A stretch of DNA of 64,000 bases from Pontibacterium sp964228735. GTDB taxonomy: Bacteria > Pseudomonadota > Gammaproteobacteria > Pseudomonadales > Balneatricaceae. Location: assembly GCF_964228735.1 (NCBI RefSeq), contig NZ_CAXRBQ010000158.1:1-64000 (forward strand), written 5' to 3'. Below, one piece after another: positions 51,792 to 60,312 of this stretch. The number at the start of each line of letters is the position of its first letter. The first letter of the stretch is position 1. The notes beneath the pieces were generated by a model, which had not been told where the DNA came from, made no database searches, and worked only from the letters and a program-made list of their open reading frames with translations. The position numbers and the translations under genes were made by a program.

Positions 51792-51794
51792 TGA

Positions 51795-52010
51795 TTACTT
51801 CTTGAGAGAGCGAGCACCGAAGCGCTTGTTGAAGCGGTCAACACGACCACCAGTAGTCGCTTCTTTCTGCTTACCAGTGTAGAACGGGTGGCAAGCGGAG
51901 CATACGTCCAGGTGCATGTCCTGACCCAGGGTAGAACGAGTTTTCACTACGTTACCGCAGGAGCAAGTTGCAGAAATATCTTTGTATTCTGGGTGGATAC
52001 CAGCTTTCAT
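51795..52010 (-). CDS. rpmE: 50S ribosomal protein L31 (zinc form)
   Basis: A 71-residue ribosomal protein bridging the subunits. The cysteines C16, C18, C37 and C40 (CSC ... CSAC) make it the zinc-binding C+ form. The ATG at 52010 has GAGG upstream and gives the normal MKAGIHPEYKD start; a longer frame upstream is not real. It is divergent from priA. Confidence 0.97.
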   Translation of the reverse strand: MKAGIHPEYKDISATCSCGNVVKTRSTLGQDMHLDVCSACHPFYTGKQKEATTGGRVDRFNKRFGARSLKK

Positions 52011-52229
52011 TGTCAAAAACCTCAATTGGCGTGCCGCCACTTGGTCAACATTTGCCAAGCACCGCACCGGTTATTTTAGCGTAAACACACGGTCTACGCT
52101 GAGAGTAGGCCGCGCATTATACGCACACTCAACACCCTCCGCAATCTTCCACACCATTTATTCTTACCCCAAAAGCCCCTAGACTAAGCCGTCTATTCCA
52201 GCGCCTCCATTACCGGGAAAACTGATCCA

Positions 52230-54437
52230 ATGGTCGTTCTCAGACTTGCCCTGCCAACCCCTATGCGCCGCCTGTTCGATTACCTGCCACCGGCCGGTAT
52301 CGACTGCACGTTTTTAAAGCCCGGTGTGCGTTTACGGGTACCGTTTGGCAACCGCCAGTTGGTTGGCCTGTTGATCGAGGTGAGTGATCACTCCGAGTTT
52401 CCGGAACACAAACTCAAGGCGGCACTGGAGCTGCTCGATCAAACCCCACCTTTGCCACAGCACCTGTTTGATCTGGCGCGCTGGGCGGCCAGCTATTATC
52501 AACACCCGATTGGCGATGCCCTGGCTCAAGCCCTGCCGGTGATGCTGCGTAAGGGCAACGCCTGTGAATACCTGCATGAACACCTGTGGCGGGCCTGCGA
52601 AGGCGTGGTTCCCGAGGACGCCGGCTCCCGTGCCAAGAAACAACAGGCACTGTTAGCGTTGCTGATCAAACATCCCCACGGCATCAGCAACGATGCGATC
52701 CGTGCCGAAGGTTATAAGACGGAATATTTGCGCCCGCTGGAAGAGAAAGGGCTGGCCGAGCGGTTTATCCACCACCCTCACCGGGCGAATGCAGAACGCA
52801 CCAAAGACCTGCTGCACGAAGCACCACTTACCCTGAACGAACAGCAGCAGGGCGCACTGGATGAGATCAACGACAGCTCCGGCTTCGCACCGATCCTGCT
52901 GGAAGGCATCACCGGCTCCGGAAAAACCGAGATCTACCTGCAGGCGATTGAGCGCCAGCTGGGGATGGGCAAACAGGCGTTGGTCTTGGTGCCCGAGATC
53001 GGCCTGACCCCACAGACGGTGACCCGCTTTAAGCAGCGCTTTAACGTGCCGGTGGTTGCCCTGCACTCCAATATGACCGACCGCCAGCGACTCGATGCCT
53101 GGCTGGATGCCCGTGAAGGTGAAGCCCGTATCATCATCGGCACCCGCTCGGCGATTTTCACGCCGATGAAGGACCCAGGCATCATCATTGTCGACGAAGA
53201 GCACGACCCATCCTTCAAGCAGCAGGACGGCTATCGCTACTCAGCACGCGATCTGGCCGTCTTCCGTGCCCAGAAGGAAGATGTAGCTGTAGTACTGGGC
53301 AGCGCCACGCCATCCTTGGAGACACTGCACAACGCCCAACAGGGTCGCTATCAATGGATGCGTGTCACCCAACGTGCGGGCAATGCCAAGGCACCGACGT
53401 TCGAGCTACTAGACACACGCAATATTCCACTACAGGCGGGATTATCCACACCTCTGGTGCAACGTATTCGCCATACCCTGGAACAGGGCACCCAAGTGCT
53501 GGTGTTTATCAACCGGCGTGGTTTTTCCCCCGCGCTGAGCTGTCACGACTGCGGCTGGATCGCCGACTGCAACCGCTGCGATGCGCATATGACCCTGCAC
53601 CGCTCGCCACCCCACTTGCACTGTCACCATTGCGACAAGCAGACACCGATCCCGGCCCGCTGTGGCAACTGCGGCAGCGATCAGCTCAAGCCGGTAGGTG
53701 CGGGTACTGAACGTACCGAAGACACGCTGCAGAAACTGTTCCCAGACGTGCCCGTGCTGCGTATCGACCGCGATACCACCCAGCGCAAGGACGCCATGGC
53801 GCAGATGATGCAACAGATCCACACCGGCGAGCCCTGTATTCTGGTCGGCACCCAGATGCTCGCCAAGGGGCACCACTTCCCCAAAGTAACCCTTGTCGCA
53901 ATTTTGAATGCAGACAGCGGCCTGTTTAGTGCAGACTTCAGGGGGATGGAGCGCACCGCGCAGTTGATTCTGCAGGTGGCCGGCCGCGCAGGTCGGGCGA
54001 ATCACCCCGGCACAGTGATCATGCAAACCCACCATGCCGACCACCCGACCCTGCAACACCTGGTTCAGGTGGGTTATTACGCCTTTGCCCAGCAGGAGTT
54101 GATTCAACGCCAGCAGGCCCAGCTGCCGCCATTCACCCACTACGCGTTAGTACGCGCAGAGGCGAACGGCAACGGCCGTGCCGAAGCATTTTTGCGCGCC
54201 ATTCGCGAACAGCTGGAGAGTGACATCCTGCTGCCAGCAGGTGTGCGCTGGCTGGGACCGTTCCCGTCACCGATGGAGAAGCGGGCAGGTATGCATCGGG
54301 CGCAACTGCTGGTTCAGGGCGACAATCGCCGTCATTTGCACCAGTTGCTGGATAGCCTGACCTACTATCTGGAACTCTCCAAAGAAGCCCGTCAGGTACG
54401 TTGGTCGATCGACGTTGACCCGGTTGATACTTTTTAA
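52230..54437 (+). CDS. priA: Primosomal protein N' (replication restart helicase PriA)
   Basis: A 735-residue superfamily 2 helicase that reloads the replisome at stalled forks. N-terminal DNA-binding domain (LALPTPMRRLFDYLPP), Walker A GITGSGKT (226-233), Walker B D322-E-E-H, the zinc region with paired cysteines (SCHDCGWIADCNRCDAH ... CHHCD ... CGNCG), and helicase motifs V-VI (GTQMLAKGHHFP, QVAGRAGR). Normally argS follows in related genomes; here a chemoreceptor gene does. Confidence 0.97.
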   Translation: MVVLRLALPTPMRRLFDYLPPAGIDCTFLKPGVRLRVPFGNRQLVGLLIEVSDHSEFPEHKLKAALELLDQTPPLPQHLFDLARWAASYYQHPIGDALAQALPVMLRKGNACEYLHEHLWRACEGVVPEDAGSRAKKQQALLALLIKHPHGISNDAIRAEGYKTEYLRPLEEKGLAERFIHHPHRANAERTKDLLHEAPLTLNEQQQGALDEINDSSGFAPILLEGITGSGKTEIYLQAIERQLGMGKQALVLVPEIGLTPQTVTRFKQRFNVPVVALHSNMTDRQRLDAWLDAREGEARIIIGTRSAIFTPMKDPGIIIVDEEHDPSFKQQDGYRYSARDLAVFRAQKEDVAVVLGSATPSLETLHNAQQGRYQWMRVTQRAGNAKAPTFELLDTRNIPLQAGLSTPLVQRIRHTLEQGTQVLVFINRRGFSPALSCHDCGWIADCNRCDAHMTLHRSPPHLHCHHCDKQTPIPARCGNCGSDQLKPVGAGTERTEDTLQKLFPDVPVLRIDRDTTQRKDAMAQMMQQIHTGEPCILVGTQMLAKGHHFPKVTLVAILNADSGLFSADFRGMERTAQLILQVAGRAGRANHPGTVIMQTHHADHPTLQHLVQVGYYAFAQQELIQRQQAQLPPFTHYALVRAEANGNGRAEAFLRAIREQLESDILLPAGVRWLGPFPSPMEKRAGMHRAQLLVQGDNRRHLHQLLDSLTYYLELSKEARQVRWSIDVDPVDTF

Positions 54438-54582
54438 TCAGCCGACCGCTAAACCTTTCAGCCTATTGACCGATAGAGCATAGATAGGGGTAAGTCCTTA
54501 ACGCTTTAGTTTACATTTTTTCAAAACTGTAACTATGCTTGGCTCTACCCAAAAGTAGAATAATAAAATGACGAGGAAGACT

Positions 54583-56562
54583 ATGAGGCTGAGTATTACC
54601 CAGAAGATCGCTCTGGGTTTCGCCGTAATGGTGCTGTTTATCGCCGTTGTTGGCAGTGGCGGGCTACTGAGCAACAACAACATCTATGAACGTCTATACA
54701 ACGTCACGGACGAGGCACTGCCAACGTTGTCGGCCAGCTTTGAGCAGATGGTCAACCTGCAGGAAGCCAACCAGGCGCTGTACAACGCCCTCGCCCAGCA
54801 GAGCGCGAAGCAGTTGAACCAGCAACGCAAGGTGTTCGAAGCGCAGATGACCCGCTTCAACGAAGACCTGCAGCAGATGCGCCCGATGATCGAACAGGAT
54901 CCGGAACTGCGCAGCTCCTTCGAGCAGATTGAAAGTCTGAGCCAGGAGTTCTCCCAAGTTGCGAGCAGCGTAATCAAAGAGCAGAAAGAGCGCCTTATCC
55001 TCGACCGCCGCATCGTCGAAGCCCAGATCAAGTTTCAGGGTCTGAGCGATGCGCTGACCTCGTGGACCCAGCGTTACCTAAGCCGTAGCGATAACTTCGA
55101 CGGCATGATCCAGGCACGTATGATGACCCGTGCGCTGAGTGCCCATAAATTCCAGCTGATCAACTATCAGCGCACCCGCGACCTGCCAGCGCTGAACACC
55201 GATCTGGAAGGCACCAAGGGTGACCTGATCAAATCTCATGAGAAGTTTGTCGCTAAGGAACAGAAAGCCAGCCAGGTACAGACGCTGGTGGATGACCTGG
55301 ACAAAAACCTCTACGGCGACAGCGGCCTGGTGGCCTTCTACCGCGGTCGTGTAGCCGTGGGCAAACGCCTGGATCAGGATCTGGTACGTACTGCGGCACT
55401 GATCAACGAGACCCGCGGCGCCGTGGATAGCTTTATCCAGAACGCTCGCAGCCGCGCCGAAGCCGCACGTAGCGATGCCAACGAAACCATCGCCTTCAGC
55501 CGCACGCTGATTCTGGGTCTGATGGCCGGCTCCATTGTGGTTGCGGTAATGGTCGCCCTGTTTACCATCAACACCCTGCGCCGCCCACTGGACGAGATCC
55601 GCACCCGCCTGGCACAGCTGCAGCAGGGTGACCTGCGCGTTAGCTTTGATCAGGAGCGTAAGGATGAATTTGGTGATCTGGGCACCTCGCTGAACGCAGT
55701 AACCCTGGGTCTGAAAGAGATCCTCGAACAGATCTCCACCGGCTCCAAACGTCTGTCGGATGTGGCCCAGCAGAACGCGACCATCAGCCAGCAGACTACC
55801 GCTTCCATGAATAGCCAGAGTTCCCAGCTGGATCTGACGGCGGCGGCAGCCACTCAGCTGGAAAGCAGTGTTTCCGAAGTCGCCGGTCACAGCAACACCA
55901 CCCTGGAAGCCGTGCGCCAGTGTGAAGACCTGACCAAGAACGTGAATCTGCAGGTCTCCAACACACTCACCAGTATCGAAACCCAGGCAAAAGGGATTGA
56001 TCAGGCTAAGAGCGCCAGCAACGAACTGGCCGGTTTCAGCAATGAGATCGAATCGATCCTGACCACCATCGAGAACATCGCCGAACGCACCAACCTGCTG
56101 GCACTGAACGCAGCGATCGAAGCCGCCCGTGCCGGTGAGCATGGCCGTGGTTTTGCCGTGGTAGCCGACGAGGTGCGCGAACTGGCCAGCCGCACCCAGA
56201 ACTCCGTTCAGGAGATTCAGACCATGGTGGACAACATGCAGTCCAGCATCGGTCGCGTGGTCCATGTGATGAACGACAGTTATTCACAGGCCCAGAAGTG
56301 TGTGGAACACGCTAACACTTCGCAGGAAGCGCTGGATGCGATGAACAATGCCATCGCCTACATCCGCGAACTGAATACCCAGATCGCCGAAGCGGCACAG
56401 CAACAAACCTCCGCCGTCGAGGAAGTGAGCCAGACTCTCACCGAGATCAACACCGCCGCCGCAGAAACCGCCCAGGGTGCGGATAAAGCCGCCAGCGGCA
56501 GCAGCGAACTGCTCAACTTCGCCCAGCAACAGCAGCAACTGCTGGGGCGTTTCTCCGTCTGA
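54583..56562 (+). CDS. Methyl-accepting chemotaxis protein
   Basis: A 659-residue transmembrane chemoreceptor. Membrane helices at about 8-28 and 305-327 enclose a periplasmic all-helical domain of about 275 residues, a size and pattern fitting a helical bimodular sensor. HAMP (about 328-380) and the signalling coiled coil follow, with the hairpin tip ERTNLLALNAAIEAARAGEH and methylation helices on either side. The ATG at 54583 with GAGG upstream is preferred to one five codons earlier. It sits between priA and the FtsN-like gene and probably feeds a CheA system elsewhere. Ligand unknown. Confidence 0.92.
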   Translation: MRLSITQKIALGFAVMVLFIAVVGSGGLLSNNNIYERLYNVTDEALPTLSASFEQMVNLQEANQALYNALAQQSAKQLNQQRKVFEAQMTRFNEDLQQMRPMIEQDPELRSSFEQIESLSQEFSQVASSVIKEQKERLILDRRIVEAQIKFQGLSDALTSWTQRYLSRSDNFDGMIQARMMTRALSAHKFQLINYQRTRDLPALNTDLEGTKGDLIKSHEKFVAKEQKASQVQTLVDDLDKNLYGDSGLVAFYRGRVAVGKRLDQDLVRTAALINETRGAVDSFIQNARSRAEAARSDANETIAFSRTLILGLMAGSIVVAVMVALFTINTLRRPLDEIRTRLAQLQQGDLRVSFDQERKDEFGDLGTSLNAVTLGLKEILEQISTGSKRLSDVAQQNATISQQTTASMNSQSSQLDLTAAAATQLESSVSEVAGHSNTTLEAVRQCEDLTKNVNLQVSNTLTSIETQAKGIDQAKSASNELAGFSNEIESILTTIENIAERTNLLALNAAIEAARAGEHGRGFAVVADEVRELASRTQNSVQEIQTMVDNMQSSIGRVVHVMNDSYSQAQKCVEHANTSQEALDAMNNAIAYIRELNTQIAEAAQQQTSAVEEVSQTLTEINTAAAETAQGADKAASGSSELLNFAQQQQQLLGRFSV

Positions 56563-56573
56563 ATCAAACACCT

Positions 56574-56603
56574 GCGGGAGTGGTTGGCAACAACCACTCC
56601 CGC
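56574..56603 (+). terminator. Strong hairpin after the chemoreceptor gene
   Basis: GCGGGAGTGGTTG / CAACCACTCCCGC is a perfect 13-bp stem (56574-56586 with 56591-56603) closed by a GCAA tetraloop of the GNRA type, 11 nt after the stop codon. No T run follows, so it may protect the mRNA 3' end or act with Rho rather than terminate alone. Confidence 0.65.
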
Positions 56604-56809
56604 CCCTCCTCAGGGGCTTAACAATTCCCATCGATCCGGGGATAATGAGTCCGCTTTACACACTCCGCATACGCAACGCACCTTCCGGCTGCCTCCGCTG
56701 TATGCAGGATGTTCCCGTAACAAACAACCCGGTATCCTGACGCCCAATGAACACAGCGACCGCACCCCTGCACCCGCTTATCCACACTGCATTGGAGCAG
56801 GTATAACCC

Positions 56810-57466
56810 ATGGCTGCACGCAAAGATTACGCGTCCAAAAAACGCAACGGGAAAACAGCCACCCGCAATACCGCAAAGAAACCGGCACCGCCGCGTAAGA
56901 AGGCACCGGTCAAGGCGAAGAAGCCGTTTCCAATCAAGCTGCTGCTGGTCACCGTTTTGATGACCGGGGCACTCGGCTACCTGCTCTACAGCCTGGTACA
57001 GGTAAAACCAGGCAGCGGCACGGTGACCACGGTCAGCAAGCCGACACCCAAACCGAAAACCGAGGCGAAACCTGCTGCCAAAGTTCAGGAGAAATCCAAA
57101 CCGGCTCCACAGCCACAGCAAACCGCCAAAGACGAGAAGCGTTTCGAATTTTACGAAATGCTGCCGAAGAGCGAGGTAACCACCTCCGATCCTACGGTGT
57201 ACAAATCCACGCCAAAAACGGCCGTGGCACAGCAACAATATCTGCTGCAGGCGGGTTCGTTCCGCAGTGCGCAGGATGCCGACCGCATGCGCGCCCAGCT
57301 GATTCTGTTGGGTCTGCCCAATGTACGGAGCGAAAAGACCACCAGCGGCAACGGTATCTGGTACCGCGTACGCACCGGGCCGTTTAAGAACCGCACCGAG
57401 TTGAGTGCTGCCACCAACAAGCTGGCCAAGCAGAATATCTTCCCCCTCAAGATCAAGGCCAACTGA
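56810..57466 (+). CDS. FtsN-like SPOR-domain cell division protein
   Basis: A 218-residue bitopic protein: a strongly basic cytoplasmic tail (1-40), one membrane helix (about 41-62), a Lys/Pro-rich periplasmic linker and a C-terminal SPOR domain (about 143-215, YLLQAGSFRSAQDADRMRAQL ... YRVRTGPFKNRTEL). Topology and position upstream of hslVU match FtsN, which activates septal wall synthesis. The FtsN helix motifs are not clear by eye, so the name is given as FtsN-like. Confidence 0.85.
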   Translation: MAARKDYASKKRNGKTATRNTAKKPAPPRKKAPVKAKKPFPIKLLLVTVLMTGALGYLLYSLVQVKPGSGTVTTVSKPTPKPKTEAKPAAKVQEKSKPAPQPQQTAKDEKRFEFYEMLPKSEVTTSDPTVYKSTPKTAVAQQQYLLQAGSFRSAQDADRMRAQLILLGLPNVRSEKTTSGNGIWYRVRTGPFKNRTELSAATNKLAKQNIFPLKIKAN

Positions 57467-57483
57467 TCGCACCGGCTGCAAAA

Positions 57484-57513
57484 TACCCTGCATGCAACAA
57501 AGCGTGCAGGGTA
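57484..57513 (+). terminator. Hairpin after the FtsN-like gene
   Basis: TACCCTGCATGC / GCGTGCAGGGTA (57484-57495 with 57502-57513): 12 bp with one G-U pair and an AACAAA loop. No T run. It precedes the heat-shock promoter and probably insulates hslVU from upstream transcription. Confidence 0.65.
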
Positions 57514-57516
57514 CCC

Positions 57517-57544
57517 CTTGAAAAAGTCCCAAGCGCATCCATAT
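57517..57544 (+). promoter_or_regulatory. Sigma-32 (heat-shock) promoter of hslVU
   Basis: -35 CTTGAAA (57517-57523) is a perfect match to the heat-shock consensus; after 13 nt, ATCCATAT (57537-57544) matches the CCCCATNT -10 in six of eight positions. Transcription would start near 57551, the first bases of the inserted palindromic element. Confidence 0.75.
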
Positions 57545-57549
57545 CTTAG

Positions 57550-57813
57550 GGAAGGTGCGAACACGTCCTGTTTGGCTCTGGCTTTCGGGAAGGTTCACAA
57601 TCAAGGAAGCGTTTTGCAGTAATGTTGGAACCTTGCAAAAAGCGCTGACACCGAGTGTGTATCTTCCCGAAAGCCCCAAAGGGCAAGCCCTTAAGCCTGC
57701 ATCTGCGGTGTTGCAGTTTTTGCCAAGGGCTACGGCCATTAACTGCAAACTGCGCCTAGCATCTACAGGCTTAAGGACTTGCAGAGCAGTCACAGGACGT
57801 ACTCGCACCTTCC
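57550..57813. mobile_element. 264-bp IS5-type MITE-like element in the hslV leader
   Basis: The ends are a 22-bp imperfect terminal inverted repeat (57550-57571 with 57792-57813, 20 of 22 matching) beginning GGAAGGTGCGA, which resembles the ends of IS5 as I remember them. The flanks TTAG (57546-57549) and TTAA (57814-57817) fit the YTAR target of IS5 with one change. Inside are two large hairpin arms: 57580-57592 with 57663-57675 (13 bp perfect), and 57683-57699 with 57766-57782 (16 of 17), the latter enclosing TTGCAGTT / AACTGCAA. There is no transposase. A single-stranded copy would fold into a three-way junction. Confidence 0.75.
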
Positions 57814-57848
57814 TTAATTCGAACATTAACCAAAAGGTTCAGCGCTTA

Positions 57849-58379
57849 ATGACTACCATTGTTTCAGTACGCCGCGGTGACAAAGTTGTTGTCGGCGGTG
57901 ATGGTCAGGTATCCCTGGGCAACACCGTAATGAAAGGCAGTGCCAAGAAAGTAAATCGCCTGCCAAAACACGACGTGGTAACCGGTTTTGCCGGCTCTAC
58001 TGCCGACGCCATCACCCTGCGAGACCTGTTTGAACAGCAGCTGGACAAACATCAGGGCAACATCGTGAATGCCGTGATCCACCTGGCGCGCGAATGGCGC
58101 AGCGACCGTGTACTGCGCCGTCTGGAAGCACTGATGCTGGTGGCAAACAGCGAAAAAACCTACCTGATCTCCGGTAACGGCGACGTGATTGAGCCGGAAG
58201 ACGGCGTGATCGCCATCGGTTCCGGCGGCAACTTCGCCCTCGCCGCAGCCCGCGCCCTGAACGACAACACCGAGCTTGGCGCCCGTGATATCGTAGAGAA
58301 AAGCCTGAATATCGCCGCTAGCATCTGTGTATTCACCAACGACAACCTGACCATCGAAGAGCTGGATTCAGTAGCCTGA
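57849..58379 (+). CDS. hslV: ATP-dependent protease subunit HslV
   Basis: A 176-residue peptidase of the HslUV (ClpQY) protease. After Met removal the N-terminal threonine (TTIVSVRRGDKVVVGGDGQ) is the nucleophile; GNFALAAARAL is the conserved later block. The reading frame stays open upstream through the inserted element, but the family start is clearly MTTIVS at 57849. It is 18 nt upstream of hslU and is driven by a heat-shock promoter about 300 nt upstream. Confidence 0.97.
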   Translation: MTTIVSVRRGDKVVVGGDGQVSLGNTVMKGSAKKVNRLPKHDVVTGFAGSTADAITLRDLFEQQLDKHQGNIVNAVIHLAREWRSDRVLRRLEALMLVANSEKTYLISGNGDVIEPEDGVIAIGSGGNFALAAARALNDNTELGARDIVEKSLNIAASICVFTNDNLTIEELDSVA

Positions 58380-58397
58380 TTCCAACGGGAGTTTTGA

Positions 58398-59744
58398 ATG
58401 TCTGATATGACCCCTCGCGAAATCGTCCACGAACTGGATCGCCACATTGTCGGCCAGGATGACGCTAAACGTTCCGTTGCCAACGCCCTGCGCAACCGCT
58501 GGCGCCGCATGCAGCTGAACGAAGAGCTGCGTGTTGAAGTAACCCCAAAAAACATTCTGATGATCGGCCCGACCGGTGTCGGTAAAACCGAGATCGCCCG
58601 CCGTCTGGCGAAACTGGCCAACGCACCGTTCATCAAAGTTGAAGCGACCAAGTTCACCGAGGTGGGCTACGTAGGCCGTGATGTGGAAACCATCATCCGC
58701 GACTTGGTCGACATGGCGATCAAGATGCTTCGCGAAACCGAGATGGAGAAGGTCCGCTTCCGCGCCGAGGAGGCCGCAGAAGAGCGTATTCTGGACGCCC
58801 TGCTGCCTCCGGCTCGTGAAACCAGCATGGGTTTCAGCAACGAACCGGCAGAACCATCCCGCACCGACAGCGCCACTCGCCAGATCTTCCGCAAGAAACT
58901 GCGTGAAGGTCAGTTGGATGACAAAGAGATCGAAATCGAAGTAGCTGAGCCGCAGATGGGTGTTGAGATCATGGCACCTCCCGGCATGGAAGAGATGACC
59001 AGCCAGCTGCAAAACATGTTTGCCGGTATGGGCAACCAGCGTAAGCAAAGCCGTCGTCTGAAGGTAAAAGACGCCTTTAAGCTGCTGACCGACGAAGAAG
59101 CGGCCAGTATGATCAAAGAAGACGACCTAAAGCAGAAAGCCGTGGAAGCGGTTGAGCAGAACGGTATCGTGTTCCTGGATGAGATCGACAAAGTCTGCAA
59201 ACGTACCGAAAACACCGGTGGCGACGTGTCCCGTGAAGGTGTGCAGCGTGACCTGTTGCCGCTGATCGAAGGCTGCACCGTCAGCACCAAGTACGGTATG
59301 GTGAAAACCGACCACATCCTGTTTATCGCGTCTGGTGCATTCCATCTGGCGCGTCCGTCCGACTTGATTCCGGAGCTGCAGGGCCGTCTGCCGATCCGTG
59401 TAGAGCTGAACGCCCTGACACCGGAAGACTTCCGTCGCATCCTGACCGAACCGAATGCCTCCCTGACCGAACAGTACCAGGCGTTGCTGAAGACCGAGGG
59501 TGTGAACCTGGAGTTTACCGAAGAGGGGATCGAGCGTATTGCCGAACTGGCATTCCAGGTGAACGAGTCAACCGAGAACATCGGTGCCCGTCGTCTGCAC
59601 ACCATGATGGAACGCCTGCTGGAGGAACTGTCCTTCAACGCCGCCGACCTGAACGGTCAGACCATCACTGTGGATAAGCCGTTTGTAAACAAATACCTGG
59701 ATGAACTGAGTCAGGACGAAGACCTGAGCCACTACATCCTGTAA
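58398..59744 (+). CDS. hslU: HslU ATPase subunit of the HslUV protease
   Basis: A 448-residue AAA+ unfoldase. Walker A GPTGVGKT (57-64), the pore motif GYVGRD, Walker B GIVFLDEIDK, sensor and arginine-finger region, and the C-terminal tail LSHYIL that inserts into HslV. The I domain (about 110-240) is present. It forms a two-gene operon with hslV and ends with a two-tier terminator. Confidence 0.98.
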   Translation: MSDMTPREIVHELDRHIVGQDDAKRSVANALRNRWRRMQLNEELRVEVTPKNILMIGPTGVGKTEIARRLAKLANAPFIKVEATKFTEVGYVGRDVETIIRDLVDMAIKMLRETEMEKVRFRAEEAAEERILDALLPPARETSMGFSNEPAEPSRTDSATRQIFRKKLREGQLDDKEIEIEVAEPQMGVEIMAPPGMEEMTSQLQNMFAGMGNQRKQSRRLKVKDAFKLLTDEEAASMIKEDDLKQKAVEAVEQNGIVFLDEIDKVCKRTENTGGDVSREGVQRDLLPLIEGCTVSTKYGMVKTDHILFIASGAFHLARPSDLIPELQGRLPIRVELNALTPEDFRRILTEPNASLTEQYQALLKTEGVNLEFTEEGIERIAELAFQVNESTENIGARRLHTMMERLLEELSFNAADLNGQTITVDKPFVNKYLDELSQDEDLSHYIL

Positions 59745-59763
59745 CGGCAGATCCAAACCACTC

Positions 59764-59827
59764 AACGGGCGTATACTTTAGGTGCGGAATACAGTTCTGC
59801 ATCCAGAGATACGCCCGTTTGTTTTTC
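59764..59827 (+). terminator. Two-tier terminator after hslU
   Basis: Outer stem AACGGGCGTAT / ATACGCCCGTT (59764-59774 with 59809-59819, 11 bp perfect), inner stem 59783-59789 with 59795-59801 (7 bp, one G-U), then TTTGTTTTT. It ends close to the next gene's ribosome site region. Confidence 0.85.
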
Positions 59828-59852
59828 ATGCCCCAACAACAAGGTAACCAAC

Positions 59853-60227
59853 ATGAGCCACACGCTTCCTTCAGACATCCGTTTGCACAAGAAGTCCCGC
59901 ACCTTGGAGCTGGTCTACCCGGACGGCGCTTACGAACTGACCGCCGAATTCTTGCGCGTACACTCCCCGTCTGCGGAAGTGCGCGGCCACGGCATCGGCA
60001 ATGCGGTATTGCAGACCGGCAAGCAGTTCGTGGGTATCAAGGGTGTGCAGCCATCAGGCAACTATGCGATCAAGATCATCTTTGATGACGGCCACGACAG
60101 CGGTTTGTATACCTGGGACTACCTGCGCGACCTGTGCCAGAACCACGACCAGTATTGGCAAACCTACCTGCAGAAGCTGCAGGACGCCGGTGAAAGCCGC
60201 AATGACGGCCTGATCGCCCGGGGCTGA
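59853..60227 (+). CDS. DUF971 protein (gamma-butyrobetaine hydroxylase N-terminal-like)
   Basis: A 124-residue single-domain protein. LHKKSRTLELVYPDGAYELTAEFLRVHSPSAEVRGHG and YAIKIIFDDGHDSGLYTWDYL match the DUF971 pattern found alone in many proteobacteria and at the N-terminus of gamma-butyrobetaine hydroxylases. No oxygenase domain is attached. Proposed roles in iron-sulfur protein handling exist for the domain but none can be shown here. Its place after hslVU is conserved in Pseudomonas as I recall. Confidence 0.9.
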   Translation: MSHTLPSDIRLHKKSRTLELVYPDGAYELTAEFLRVHSPSAEVRGHGIGNAVLQTGKQFVGIKGVQPSGNYAIKIIFDDGHDSGLYTWDYLRDLCQNHDQYWQTYLQKLQDAGESRNDGLIARG

Positions 60228-60312
60228 GCAGCGACTTGACGTCGGTTCGGGACAAACCCCGCAGGTGCCGGTACAATGCGTGCAATTTTATCGTTAAGCG
60301 ATCTCCAGAATC

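Noticed and set aside
57555..57848. In-frame upstream extension of hslV through the palindromic element
   Set aside because: HslV must begin with Met-Thr so that the threonine becomes the nucleophile; the extension is translated repeat sequence.
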